A DNA stretch of 64,000 nucleotides. Origin: a virus. Position 1 is the stretch's first letter. Each line of letters starts with the position of its first letter. The stretch lies in IMG/VR virus record IMGVR_UViG_3300013306_000001, positions 1-64,000 of that record. The stretch is one strand, 5' to 3'. Below, piece by piece: positions 14,295 through 22,106 of the stretch. The position numbers and the translations under genes were made by a program. A model generated the notes under the pieces. The model was not told where the DNA came from. It made no database searches and saw only the letters and a list, made by a program, of their open reading frames with translations.

Positions 14295-14469
14295 TATCTT
14301 TGTCCTGCATCTTGTAAACTGAAAGAATTGCAAGAGGGACGCTGACAGGGAAGAACAAAGCTGCAATAAAGCTCCCTTTCAGATTAAATTTATGCTTGGC
14401 TGCATAGCAACACAGAGCATCGTTGTGGATTGTTAACAGAACACCTACAACATAGATTATAAATAACAT
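14287..14469 (-). CDS. Small membrane protein leading an operon, 60 aa
   Basis: First gene after the minus-strand promoter at 14513-14541. ATG at 14469 follows TTAGGAGAGGAAT. Two hydrophobic stretches (LFIIYVVGVLLTI and SFIAALFFPVSVPLAILSVY) make it an inner-membrane protein. Its ribosome binding site shares 11 complementary nt with a loop of the hairpin array at 26978-27221. Confidence 0.6.
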   Translation of the reverse strand: MLFIIYVVGVLLTIHNDALCCYAAKHKFNLKGSFIAALFFPVSVPLAILSVYKMQDKDNG

Positions 14470-14512
14470 ATTCCTCTCCTAAAACAATCGGTAAAATTCA
14501 TATAACAAATAT

Positions 14513-14541
14513 AGTGTAGATGATTACCCTGTACGTGTCAA
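14513..14541 (-). promoter_or_regulatory. Sigma-70-type promoter, minus strand
   Basis: Read on the minus strand: -35 TTGACA (14541-14536), 17-nt spacer, -10 TACACT (14518-14513). It starts the small-gene run that continues leftward from 14469. Confidence 0.7.
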
Positions 14542-14644
14542 GCTTGTTTTACTTAACTCGTCTAGAATAGGGTAAAACTACGCCAACTTTACCACTTTCG
14601 TTTGATTTCTAAACACTATCTCGACCTAAGTAACAGACTAATCT

Positions 14645-15385
14645 TCAAAGAAGGGTAAAAAGCTTCTCCACTCCCTTCTTAGAGCCCGTGTCTTTGGTCA
14701 ATGAGTTGTTAACCTCTTTAGACCAAACACAAATAAAATCATCAGGCATGTTGTATTCAGACACAAATACTTTATGGCCTTCGTTGTGACGATCACGACA
14801 CCATTGATAAAAACGCTCGTGGTCAAAATCATCCTTATACTTTGTAGTCCCAGCATAAGGTGGATCACAGTAGATAGTTGCCTTCCCACAACGACTAAAA
14901 TCAATATCAAATACAGACTTATTTTGGAAGTGTACACCTAAAAGATTCTTTTGCTGTTTTAGCAAACTTTCGTAAGACTTACGGCTTTGCTCATTCTCAT
15001 TAAATTCTTTTAATTTTGGATCTTCTTTAGTACCTGCAATATCTCGTCGATACCCGCCAAACCATTTACCCCCAAATGACATTGCAAAACCTACATAACC
15101 AGTAAGTGCTTTATTCTGATCTTTGTTAGATCGTACATTTGAGTACATATCCTCTGTAATAAGTTGATTGGGCAACCAACCTTTACTCACAGATTGCCAC
15201 AAAGCAATCAGATATTCATGTACATCACAGCCCAAACGCTTAGGGGCAATCAACGGATCAACCTTATCAATCATGTTAGCCCCGCCAACAAAAGGCTCTA
15301 CATACCACATATCAGGAGTATGGTCTTTCAAGATAATTGGTAGCAACTCTTTTGCGTGACGTGCTTTCGATCCCATATATTTCAT
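14645..15385 (-). CDS. dam: Dam-type DNA N6-adenine methyltransferase, 246 aa
   Basis: D12-class methylase that transfers a methyl group from S-adenosylmethionine to adenine in DNA. N-terminal KYMGSKARH and EPFVGGANM (about residues 30-38) form the AdoMet site, and CDPPYAGTTKY contains the catalytic DPPY at 174-177. Length is near the family norm. The insertion GGKWFGGYRRD near 105-114 matches the DNA-binding region of phage Dam-like enzymes. Overlaps the upstream gene by one base. It probably shields phage DNA from restriction. The target (GATC or other) cannot be read from sequence alone. Confidence 0.85.
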   Translation of the reverse strand: MKYMGSKARHAKELLPIILKDHTPDMWYVEPFVGGANMIDKVDPLIAPKRLGCDVHEYLIALWQSVSKGWLPNQLITEDMYSNVRSNKDQNKALTGYVGFAMSFGGKWFGGYRRDIAGTKEDPKLKEFNENEQSRKSYESLLKQQKNLLGVHFQNKSVFDIDFSRCGKATIYCDPPYAGTTKYKDDFDHERFYQWCRDRHNEGHKVFVSEYNMPDDFICVWSKEVNNSLTKDTGSKKGVEKLFTLL

Positions 15386-15738
15386 TAGTTGTTATCTCCT
15401 TTATTTTCTGAGAATTCAAGCACTAACCCCACCATAGCTACAGCCGTCCATGTAGAATTAGCATTTACAAGCTGATTTAGGTTACTAAAACCTGTTGACT
15501 CGATAAACGCATCCATGTCCACTCCAGTCTTCTTGCAAGCTCTTCGGATATACTTTGTAGCTGATGCTGGGATGTACCAATGGGGCATGGTTAGCCTATA
15601 TTTTGATGCAATCTCTCGCCAGTATGGCTCGTCTGCATAATCTGTTTTCAGATTAGCCTTAGCGTACTCTTGGTCAGCTAGCCGTCTCTGTTTGATATCC
15701 TCTCGTTGTTGCTCAGTCATCGGAACTAGATGTGTCAT
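15385..15738 (-). CDS. Hypothetical protein upstream of the methylase, 117 aa
   Basis: ATG at 15738. Charged N-terminal helix (MTEQQREDIKQRRLADQEYA) and a C-terminal helical region. Its TAA shares one base with the methylase start (TAATG), so the two are coupled. No domain recognised. Confidence 0.6.
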   Translation of the reverse strand: MTHLVPMTEQQREDIKQRRLADQEYAKANLKTDYADEPYWREIASKYRLTMPHWYIPASATKYIRRACKKTGVDMDAFIESTGFSNLNQLVNANSTWTAVAMVGLVLEFSENKGDNN

Positions 15739-15956
15739 TTTGTCCCCTCAAGAAATTCTAAGTAATCCATACAACCTTTTGTGAAGGCATCCCCGTTCAG
15801 ATATTTAGCCACAGAGTGAAAAGCAATTGTGCCACCTTCTTTATGTTTAAACTCAACACGCAGGTGGTCGTGTGAATGAAGACACCACCCACCTTTGATA
15901 AGCTGCCCTGCTTCCAGTAACCCATTAAACCAATCAGACTTCTTATATTTACTCAT
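15735..15956 (-). CDS. Hypothetical protein, 73 aa
   Basis: ATG at 15956 follows AAGAGGATTGCT, better than the GTG at 16025 that would add a Lys/Arg-rich N-terminus. Product has LLEAGQLIKGGWCLHSHDHL, with three His close together, possibly a metal site. Unrecognised. Confidence 0.5.
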   Translation of the reverse strand: MSKYKKSDWFNGLLEAGQLIKGGWCLHSHDHLRVEFKHKEGGTIAFHSVAKYLNGDAFTKGCMDYLEFLEGTK

Positions 15957-16025
15957 AGCAATCCTCTTGCGCATTCTTTTGCACATCTTAGACGATTTTA
16001 GCCGAAGATATGCACTATATTTCAC

Positions 16026-16310
16026 TTATATGGTTATTCCGATATTCATAGAACATTTCTTAACCAAATAGCTATGAATATCCTTAACCATTTCTTCTGT
16101 AAAGCTATACCCTTCCTTAGTCTTCTCAATCACAAGGTCTCGTGTAACATCCCAAGCTTTAGATTGACATTCTTTGAACACAGCATCGTGCCATCTGTTA
16201 TACATTGGTGATGTGATAATAACATTCTGCTTTGGTGGAGCAATTGTACAGCCTGTTATGACAACAGTCAAGGATATTGTCAGGATAAGCTTTACAGAAG
16301 AAATATTCAT
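16026..16310 (-). CDS. Phage lipoprotein, 94 aa
   Basis: ATG at 16310 (AAGGACAAACCAAA upstream) gives a signal peptide MNISSVKLILTISLTVVITGC with lipobox VITGC. The mature part starts TIAPPKQ, has two or three further cysteines and is predicted helical. Second lipoprotein of the leftward block. Periplasmic, membrane-anchored; role unknown. Confidence 0.65.
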   Translation of the reverse strand: MNISSVKLILTISLTVVITGCTIAPPKQNVIITSPMYNRWHDAVFKECQSKAWDVTRDLVIEKTKEGYSFTEEMVKDIHSYLVKKCSMNIGITI

Positions 16311-16344
16311 TTTGGTTTGTCCTTGAGGTCCTTCCTCAGTGAGA

Positions 16345-16674
16345 CTATGTTTTAGGTTTCCACAGTTTTGCAAATTTCAATACATTAGGTATGGCATCAC
16401 TTTCTACAGGAAACACCACAAGACAACTCTTCTCTCCACTTAGTGTAGTATTCTCGTGACCTTCCCAGCAAATAAGTGCACTACGAATATTTTCAAATTC
16501 TTTACGATTTACTCGTAGTACCACCTTTCGAAAAGAATCTTTAAGCCATAGACGATAATCATCTTCATATTCCCAAAGCATATGGGCATTTAGAATGCTG
16601 TGAGCTACAAGAGTTGGCACCATAAAATCTGACACTTCGTCAAGTACAGCAATGTAAAGTTTACTATAGTTCAT
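16345..16674 (-). CDS. Peptidyl-tRNA-hydrolase-2-like phage protein, 109 aa
   Basis: Motifs KLYIAVLDEVSDFMVPTLVAHSILNAHM, FRKVVLRVNRKEFE, GHENTTLSGEKSC and LKFAKLWKP reproduce a widespread phage family that I recall as aminoacyl/peptidyl-tRNA hydrolase type (PTH2 fold). Length about 110 residues fits. Such an enzyme would release peptide from stalled peptidyl-tRNA. The catalytic assignment rests on memory of the family, not on identified residues. Confidence 0.5.
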   Translation of the reverse strand: MNYSKLYIAVLDEVSDFMVPTLVAHSILNAHMLWEYEDDYRLWLKDSFRKVVLRVNRKEFENIRSALICWEGHENTTLSGEKSCLVVFPVESDAIPNVLKFAKLWKPKT

Positions 16675-16855
16675 TTTCCTTCTCCTTTAGAGATTCAATG
16701 TAATCCAACACATCTTGAGTCTGTTGTACAGCGAAACTGATCAAATCATTTGGTGGAATATCACAAGCTTTGGCTATACGCTTGCAACGACGATCACATT
16801 TGTCAAGATCACGTTTTAGGAATTCAAGTTCTTTTGCTAATTTATCTTTAGTCAC
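16664..16855 (-). CDS. Small coiled-coil protein, 63 aa
   Basis: GTG start at 16855 overlapping the upstream TGA. Product is one long charged helix (KLAKELEFLKRDLDKCDRRC) with three cysteines in the middle. Likely dimer. Unknown role. Confidence 0.5.
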   Translation of the reverse strand: MTKDKLAKELEFLKRDLDKCDRRCKRIAKACDIPPNDLISFAVQQTQDVLDYIESLKEKENEL

Positions 16856-17202
16856 TCAAGATCCTCCTCGGTAATCTCTGGAAAATTATAACCTTCATCC
16901 TTAAGAATCTGTAGACGACTGAGTAAAGTTTCCTTGTCATCAACAAATCTTTCACCATCATATTTCAAACCAATCCTCTTGCGTTTACAAGATTCTAGGA
17001 AACTCATCTGGGCTTTGTGTTGTTCTGCCCAAAGCTCTCCTAACTCCTCTGTGTAAACATCCGGAAGAAAGATTGTATTATCTACTTTTGGTACTGGGCC
17101 AATAATACGATTGCTAGCAACATGTGTGTAATAAGTTCCTTCTCCCTCATAAATATAAAGATCACAAGACCAGTTCATACTGGACCATCTACACAGAGCC
17201 AT
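16852..17202 (-). CDS. Conserved phage hypothetical protein, 116 aa
   Basis: ATG follows GGAGGTTTT. The start MALCRWSSMNWSCDLYIYEG and the THVASNR motif are those of a phage hypothetical family found in many small-gene regions. A charged C-terminal helix follows. No enzymatic motif known to me. Confidence 0.6.
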   Translation of the reverse strand: MALCRWSSMNWSCDLYIYEGEGTYYTHVASNRIIGPVPKVDNTIFLPDVYTEELGELWAEQHKAQMSFLESCKRKRIGLKYDGERFVDDKETLLSRLQILKDEGYNFPEITEEDLE

Positions 17203-17235
17203 AAAACCTCCTAATTAATTTATAAATCCATATTA

Positions 17236-17271
17236 ACAAAAAGAGCAGCCAATCACAAGGACTAGCTGCTC
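17236..17271 (-). terminator. Rho-independent terminator, minus strand
   Basis: GAGCAGC pairs with GCTGCTC (7 bp) and on the minus strand is followed by TTTTTG. It separates the gene at 17281-17469 from the unit starting at 17202. Confidence 0.75.
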
Positions 17272-17280
17272 CATAAATTT

Positions 17281-17469
17281 CTATTCATCTTCAAAAGTTG
17301 ATAGATTCTCTTCATGATAACTCTGAAGCATTCTACTAACCTCATTATCATTCCAACCCTGACCTAAGACAATCTCTTGATACTTCTGTCCAGCATATCG
17401 AGCATGAGAATATTCATCACACCAGCACCAATTACCATCTTGGAATAAATAAACTCTGTCACGATTCAT
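17281..17469 (-). CDS. Small hypothetical protein, 62 aa
   Basis: ATG at 17469 is supported by GAGGAGGTACTTT. The product (MNRDRVYLFQDGNWCWCDEY) is aromatic and acidic, common among phage small proteins. A terminator follows directly. Function unknown. Confidence 0.55.
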   Translation of the reverse strand: MNRDRVYLFQDGNWCWCDEYSHARYAGQKYQEIVLGQGWNDNEVSRMLQSYHEENLSTFEDE

Positions 17470-17482
17470 ATAAAGTACCTCC

Positions 17483-17893
17483 TCACAGATATTTGGAATA
17501 AAGCATGTATTCATAAGCTGGGTCTACAAAGCTTACAAGATTACTTGTAGTTCGAATGTGTCCAGTTTTCTTGTTTAGTTGGATATTCACAATATTCACA
17601 ATCTTAGCGGCCTTAGCTTTACGGATTTTATAGTGGCTGAAGTCAAATGGTGCTTTAAAGTCTTTACCATGCCAATCACTGTAAACATTATTGTGTAAGA
17701 GGCAAGCAGTGTGTACAGAAATACTTTTACGAGCTTTGTTCTCGTAGTCATCACTTACAAAGTGTGGTGAACCAAATAGACGACCTTCGTATTCATAATT
17801 AAGTCCACGCATGAACTCTGTTAAGGATTTAAATTGAAGCTTATATGTGTCAATGATTTCTTCTGGTAGAAGGGTGTTCTCTGTAGCTGTCAT
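17483..17893 (-). CDS. Hypothetical protein, 136 aa
   Basis: ATG after AGGAGAACCTAA, overlapping the deaminase stop. Soluble, basic centre (KIRKAKAAKIVNIVNIQLNK). No domain recognised. Genetic coupling to the dCMP deaminase is by overlap only. Confidence 0.55.
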   Translation of the reverse strand: MTATENTLLPEEIIDTYKLQFKSLTEFMRGLNYEYEGRLFGSPHFVSDDYENKARKSISVHTACLLHNNVYSDWHGKDFKAPFDFSHYKIRKAKAAKIVNIVNIQLNKKTGHIRTTSNLVSFVDPAYEYMLYSKYL

Positions 17894-18300
17894 TTAGGTT
17901 CTCCTTTAAATTGTTCTGTCTTAACGTTGTATTTGTTTAGATAATCAATCCCATCAAGTTTACGATAACTTTCTAAGTAAACTACTCGATTTACTTTTGC
18001 CCTCACTAGAAGCTTTGCGCACTCGATGCAGCAGCTCAATGTTACGTAGACCGTAGATCCTTTTGCGCTAACTCCTTGTTCAAGCATTTTGCCTAAGCAG
18101 TTCAGTTCTGCATGTATCACTTCCTGATTTCCTTCCTTTGAGTAATCCCATATATTCGGACCTCCACTCGCCATACCGTTGAATCCCACAGAAAGCATGC
18201 CTGACTCTGGTACAATGACACAACCTACAGCTTTACGTGGACACTTACTCTCTTGCGACACACGTATAGCTAAATCCATGTAGAGATTATCATACTTCAT
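17890..18300 (-). CDS. Deoxycytidylate deaminase, 136 aa
   Basis: Zinc-dependent conversion of dCMP to dUMP, the substrate for thymidylate synthase. The zinc site is visible: HAEL (His63, catalytic Glu65) and CIEC (Cys91, Cys94). The N-terminal SKCPRKAVGCVIV and GFNGMASGG match the ComEB/dCMP-deaminase family, near its usual length. With ThyX (62793-63452) and NrdJ it forms a dTTP-supply set. Overlaps the cupin gene upstream by 11 nt. Confidence 0.8.
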   Translation of the reverse strand: MKYDNLYMDLAIRVSQESKCPRKAVGCVIVPESGMLSVGFNGMASGGPNIWDYSKEGNQEVIHAELNCLGKMLEQGVSAKGSTVYVTLSCCIECAKLLVRAKVNRVVYLESYRKLDGIDYLNKYNVKTEQFKGEPK

Positions 18301-18736
18301 AAGTCAACTCACGAATATCACCAACACTTAAGTCTTTTCGTTGACTACCACACACCACTTCTTGATACATATCTCCAACTGTGTTTCGGAGTTCTTTAAA
18401 GGTTTCTCCCCAAGGACCAGTAATGAGAAGTGTAACACAACCTTTACTTCGTGTGATTCTATGATAAGAATTCTTTGGGATAAACAAAGCTTTTGAACGA
18501 CTACGAAGACACTTTATAATTTTATTACCTTGCAATACTTCTTCTGTGTAATCACCTTTCAGAAGAAAGCTATAAGCATTGAAAGCGTGAGTATGGAAAC
18601 GATCTTGCACACCTTTTGATTTGTGGAAGTTAAATAATTTAATACTGAACCACTTTTTATATTCCAGAATAGTTAATTCAGTAACTGATTGATCACCTAA
18701 GTCAATCTTTTTCTTCTTGAAAAATACAACTTTCAT
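18290..18736 (-). CDS. Cupin-fold protein, 148 aa
   Basis: ATG after ATAGGAGAGAATA. The motif RFHTHAFNAYSFLLKGDYTE, with His-x-His and a later Tyr-His (PKNSYHRI), is that of a cupin barrel; the two half motifs lie about residues 46-65 and 90-105. Phage cupins of this type have no assigned reaction; a metal-dependent small-molecule or sugar-related activity is possible. Overlaps the dCMP deaminase start. Confidence 0.6.
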   Translation of the reverse strand: MKVVFFKKKKIDLGDQSVTELTILEYKKWFSIKLFNFHKSKGVQDRFHTHAFNAYSFLLKGDYTEEVLQGNKIIKCLRSRSKALFIPKNSYHRITRSKGCVTLLITGPWGETFKELRNTVGDMYQEVVCGSQRKDLSVGDIRELTYEV

Positions 18737-18744
18737 ATTCTCTC

Positions 18745-19023
18745 CTATTTCTTTCTAGTGGCAGTTCCACGACAACTCAATTCACCACTCTCAGATTTAC
18801 TCACTGTCTTCTGTAGCTTACTGGCTACGACAGTGTAACGTGATTTACCGTATACAGAGTCAATGTATTCCTGAGCTACTTGTCGTGAAGCTGTATGGAC
18901 AAAGACATACTCTCCCATAGCATTCTGTATGTAGAATGTAGACGGCGGATTGAACTCGTAATCTGTGAAAGTGTTGTAGTCAATGATGGTTACTTTAGGC
19001 TCTTTGACTTTACTTTCACTCAT
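18745..19023 (-). CDS. Hypothetical protein, 92 aa
   Basis: ATG at 19023 is favoured by GG GAG 7 nt upstream, over a TTG two codons earlier. Mixed product with FYIQNAMGEYVFVHTASRQV and a basic C-terminus (CRGTATRKK). Unknown role. Confidence 0.55.
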   Translation of the reverse strand: MSESKVKEPKVTIIDYNTFTDYEFNPPSTFYIQNAMGEYVFVHTASRQVAQEYIDSVYGKSRYTVVASKLQKTVSKSESGELSCRGTATRKK

Positions 19024-19157
19024 TGCCAATCTCCCTGAGCGTATTCTAGATCAGGCTCATACCTCCATGAGCTATCTACTTCAAAGTCATGATCATTCAG
19101 TGCCAAATAATCATCAAACTCATCCCCGAGTTCGTTCACCATATCGTTTAGGGTCAT
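19020..19157 (-). CDS. Small acidic protein, 45 aa
   Basis: ATG at 19157 after AAAGGAGACTAA, directly downstream of the operator/promoter at 19176-19215. Very acidic (NELGDEFDDYLALNDHDFEV). TGA overlaps the next ATG. First gene of a regulated unit; possibly a DNA mimic or inhibitor, unproven. Confidence 0.6.
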   Translation of the reverse strand: MTLNDMVNELGDEFDDYLALNDHDFEVDSSWRYEPDLEYAQGDWQ

Positions 19158-19175
19158 TTTAGTCTCCTTTGTGTT

Positions 19176-19215
19176 AATCTGTCGCTATTGTAAGCCGACA
19201 GATTGTTAGAGTCAA
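19176..19215 (-). promoter_or_regulatory. Promoter overlapped by a 9-bp inverted-repeat operator
   Basis: Minus strand: -35 TTGACT (19215-19210), 17-nt spacer, -10 TACAAT (19192-19187). AATCTGTCG (19176-19184) and CGACAGATT (19196-19204) form a perfect inverted repeat that brackets the -10. This is the classic geometry of a repressor-controlled promoter. Confidence 0.65.
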
Positions 19216-19217
19216 GC

Positions 19218-20009
19218 TTATTTTGTAGTAATGTCAAAACCTTCGGGTTGCATAGCTGGTTGCACAGTTTTAGCTTTAGATTTACGGGCTAATTTCTTAG
19301 CAGCTTCATCTTTTTGTTTGTCGTATGCAATTAGAGCTTTTGTGACAGCTTGTTCAACAATTTCCTCAATTGAAGGCATGTCATCAAAATCTTCTTCTTG
19401 CTCAAGAGGCCCTTCTTGTCCACATGCAGGATTACCACATTGGCAAGGTAGGTTTGCCCGGTACTCCTGAAGATTATCCAAACGATCAGCAATTGTTTCT
19501 GCATCAAAATAAAACGGTGTGCCTTTAATCACATCGGATAGCTCTTCATTAGACAAGAACCCACTATACACATTTTCATAAAGGCGTTTAAGTTGCTGAC
19601 GACTAAAGTTCGCATGTTCAAAAATATCAGTGTCCTTTGCCATGATTCCGTAAGAACTCGTGTGAATCATTAGACTAGAAGTGTCATCTAAGATCCACTC
19701 CCGGCAGGAAAGCCCAATGATAGACCCCGCTGAAGCAACTTCAGGCCCTAGAATAGCAATTGTATGTGCAGCACAACTATTCAAACTCCGAACAAACAAC
19801 ATTGCAGTGTAGAGGTCGCCGCCTGCTGTACACAAATCCAGCACTACGGTATCTTGTTCAGACGCCCCATTAATCAAATCAAATTCATCACTAAAGTTTG
19901 ATGGTTCTGTAATATCCTCATGAATCCGAATAACGTGAGTCATACCGCCATTATGACTAGATGAGATTCGGGACTTCTGTGGCAACAGCATTAGTTCTTC
20001 GTGTTTCAT
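19218..20009 (-). CDS. ClpP-like serine protease, 263 aa
   Basis: ClpP/crotonase fold: LDLCTAGGDLYTAM, then VASAGS with the likely catalytic Ser93, and SSLMIHTSSY with His116. The usual Asp lies further downstream. Length exceeds plain ClpP because of a C-terminal tail with CQCGNPACG (possible zinc knuckle) and a Lys/Ala-rich end. It sits next to PhoH in the early block, apart from the capsid genes, so a prohead-protease role is unlikely. It may degrade or reshape host proteins, perhaps with a host ClpA/X-type partner. Confidence 0.75.
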   Translation of the reverse strand: MKHEELMLLPQKSRISSSHNGGMTHVIRIHEDITEPSNFSDEFDLINGASEQDTVVLDLCTAGGDLYTAMLFVRSLNSCAAHTIAILGPEVASAGSIIGLSCREWILDDTSSLMIHTSSYGIMAKDTDIFEHANFSRQQLKRLYENVYSGFLSNEELSDVIKGTPFYFDAETIADRLDNLQEYRANLPCQCGNPACGQEGPLEQEEDFDDMPSIEEIVEQAVTKALIAYDKQKDEAAKKLARKSKAKTVQPAMQPEGFDITTK

Positions 20010-20012
20010 ATT

Positions 20013-20840
20013 TCACCCCTTCTCAAAATAAAATGCTTTAACAAGCGCCTTCGTCAACTTACTACGCCGACCGCTATCCTCAAACGTGAAGTTTACAAAA
20101 CCAATGTTGTTTTCCAATTCATAAATATCTTCTTTATCTAGAAACTTTGGCGGGTTCTCTTTGATACTCTCCAAAAGTTGACTGAGATACAACAGTCCAG
20201 TTTCTTTCTTGATGTCTTTTTGACGCCAGTCCCCCGTCAGGCAAAGTTGCGCGCCATCCCCAACCCGAGTAGTCATCATTTGCATAAGGTCAGTATCAAA
20301 GCCTTGCGACTCTTCACACAAGACCATAACACCATCCTCAAAAGAGTATCCACGCAGCCATTCGACGCTTTTGAACTCTACAACTTTCTTCTCAAGCATA
20401 TATGCAAGTTGTGCTTTACCGAGAAACTTACTCAAATGTTCCAAAATACTTGTAAAGATCATTGACAATTTTTCTGTTTCAGTGCCAGGAACTGCACCGA
20501 TTGTACGACCGCAAGACTCATAAGGACGAACTAGGAAAAGTTTATGGATAGCTTTATCCCGCAATTGGTTTGCTGCGTGCCAAGCTGCCAGAATTGACTT
20601 ACCACCACCTGCTGGGCCTTGTAGTGCTACAATTTTGCGACCTTCTTGTAGATAATAAGCTCCAAGCTTCTGTGCATCCCCAATTGGAGTAAAAGGCATT
20701 GCATTGAAAACTTTTTCCTCAGCAAATTTGTCACGATTTACAGCAGAGCCTCCTGTCTTAGTTTTACGAGTACGAGTTCTGGGAACTGCCACTTCTAGGC
20801 CGTCCACCTCCATCATGATCTGTCTTTGCTTCGCGCCCAA
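20013..20840 (-). CDS. phoH: PhoH-like ATPase, 275 aa
   Basis: P-loop NTPase of the PhoH family: Walker A GPAGGGKS (75-82), FLVRPYESCGRTIGAVPG, Walker B-like VMVLCEESQ (about 171-179) and a GDWRQKD switch. The order matches PhoH, related to helicase superfamily I. TTG start at 20840 follows GAGGTGGTATC; a downstream ATG pair is an alternative. Phage PhoH proteins are common, with a suspected RNA-related role. Three bases separate it from ClpP, so the two are cotranscribed. Confidence 0.8.
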   Translation of the reverse strand: MGAKQRQIMMEVDGLEVAVPRTRTRKTKTGGSAVNRDKFAEEKVFNAMPFTPIGDAQKLGAYYLQEGRKIVALQGPAGGGKSILAAWHAANQLRDKAIHKLFLVRPYESCGRTIGAVPGTETEKLSMIFTSILEHLSKFLGKAQLAYMLEKKVVEFKSVEWLRGYSFEDGVMVLCEESQGFDTDLMQMMTTRVGDGAQLCLTGDWRQKDIKKETGLLYLSQLLESIKENPPKFLDKEDIYELENNIGFVNFTFEDSGRRSKLTKALVKAFYFEKG

Positions 20841-20880
20841 GATACCACCTCACTACGTTAATTAATATTACCAACCATTC

Positions 20881-21111
20881 CTACTTCACCACAAACACAA
20901 CCTCACCACTTTCCTCTACACTTTTCTTCCAACTCTGCCTTTCCCTAAGCTTCTCATCCATATTAATCTTATTCTCAACCAATTGCAATACTTTTTCAAC
21001 AATCTCTTCAGGATAGAAATAGTTCTTATCTCCAAGATCATCACAAACTTCATCTACCCAAGCTAAGTATTGACTTAGTATAAGTTCCTTATCTTCTTTT
21101 GTAAAGATCAT
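20881..21111 (-). CDS. Hypothetical protein, 76 aa
   Basis: Helical, charged product (KEDKELILSQYLAWVDEVCD, with VEKVLQLVENKINMDEKLR). Overlaps the upstream stop (ATGA). A short gap with AATTAATATTA separates it from PhoH. No family recognised. Confidence 0.55.
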   Translation of the reverse strand: MIFTKEDKELILSQYLAWVDEVCDDLGDKNYFYPEEIVEKVLQLVENKINMDEKLRERQSWKKSVEESGEVVFVVK

Positions 21112-21338
21112 GTTAGATATTCTGAAGGGATGTCACTAAAGCTTTGTGGAAAACTTCCACCCTCCTCAAGCCAATCTCCATCAACCTCAAGATTTTGTGT
21201 TTTAAAAATACTTTGATTTTCAACAATATCTAACCACTCATGTACAGGAATAGAATGACCCTCTGTTAAAAGATTATTGTCAATATAAATACCACACCAG
21301 TCACCATTACTACTTGATACATATGATAAATCGCTCAC
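21108..21338 (-). CDS. Hypothetical protein, 76 aa
   Basis: GTG at 21338 is preferred to an ATG at 21371 because CACAGGAGAATACA precedes it. Product VSDLSYVSSSNGDWCGIYID then SIPVHEWLDIVE is beta-rich and acidic. Unknown role. Overlaps the next gene by 4 nt. Confidence 0.55.
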   Translation of the reverse strand: MSDLSYVSSSNGDWCGIYIDNNLLTEGHSIPVHEWLDIVENQSIFKTQNLEVDGDWLEEGGSFPQSFSDIPSEYLT

Positions 21339-21398
21339 TGTATTCTCCTGTGTACACCTATAAGCTAACATTCTACACTACATCGTAAGCCTATACAC

Positions 21399-21584
21399 TT
21401 ACAAATCCTTAATCTCTGTCTCAATCGTCGCAATAGCCTTCTCAAAAGATACATCACCTTCCACTAGTGTAGCAACTGTTGCAAGGATATTCAAGAGATA
21501 TTCTTTACCATCACCGACATAATACACTAAACCAGATTCTGATGTGTACACTCCGTTTGATAGTGTTCCTCGTGTTGTGTTCAT
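21399..21584 (-). CDS. Small hypothetical protein, 61 aa
   Basis: ATG at 21584 after AAGGAGAACAAG, sharing a base with the upstream stop. Beta-hairpin-like start (MNTTRGTLSNGVYTSESGLV) and helical C-terminus. No motif. Confidence 0.55.
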   Translation of the reverse strand: MNTTRGTLSNGVYTSESGLVYYVGDGKEYLLNILATVATLVEGDVSFEKAIATIETEIKDL

Positions 21585-22096
21585 TACTTGTTCTCCTTGC
21601 TTTTGTATGATTCTGCAAAAGCCAACCAACCTTTCTTATCACATCGCTCTAGAAAAGGTTTTGCTAAATATAAAATCGCTCGTGCATTTGCATAATAGTC
21701 AACACCCTCTCCTCGACTACCCCATAGACTACCTTTGCGCAGACAATTAAATAAAGATTGTAAAGAGTAGCCACTGGGATTGCTTGCTACATCCAAACCA
21801 TTTTTAAAAATCCAGTCAATATTACTCTCAATATCTCCTTTGTTCTTTAAATAGTCTTCCCATTCATTCAACTCTTCATAACAGGATTTTTCAATAAGCT
21901 CCATCTGGTGTTCATGATACCAAGAAATTTCTCCTCGACCTTGGATATGGATGGTGTAGGAGTGTATATCTGAACCTCCGTATTTGTCCTTGTATGAACC
22001 AATTACAATAGCCTCCATACCACCTTGGAAATGACTCATGTGTGGACCAAGGTCATCTGCAACTTTTACTTTATCCCCTTTATTAAACTTTTGCAT
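21584..22096 (-). CDS. Two-part hypothetical protein with KOW/SH3-like start, 170 aa
   Basis: ATG at 22096 after AAGGAGAGCGCA. Residues 1-60 (QKFNKGDKVKVADDLGPHMS) have the FxxGDxVxV pattern of small SH3/KOW-like barrels common in phage proteins. The C-terminal half is helical with DYLKNKGDIESNIDWIFKNG. Function unknown. Confidence 0.55.
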   Translation of the reverse strand: MQKFNKGDKVKVADDLGPHMSHFQGGMEAIVIGSYKDKYGGSDIHSYTIHIQGRGEISWYHEHQMELIEKSCYEELNEWEDYLKNKGDIESNIDWIFKNGLDVASNPSGYSLQSLFNCLRKGSLWGSRGEGVDYYANARAILYLAKPFLERCDKKGWLAFAESYKSKENK

Positions 22097-22106
22097 TGCG
22101 CTCTCC

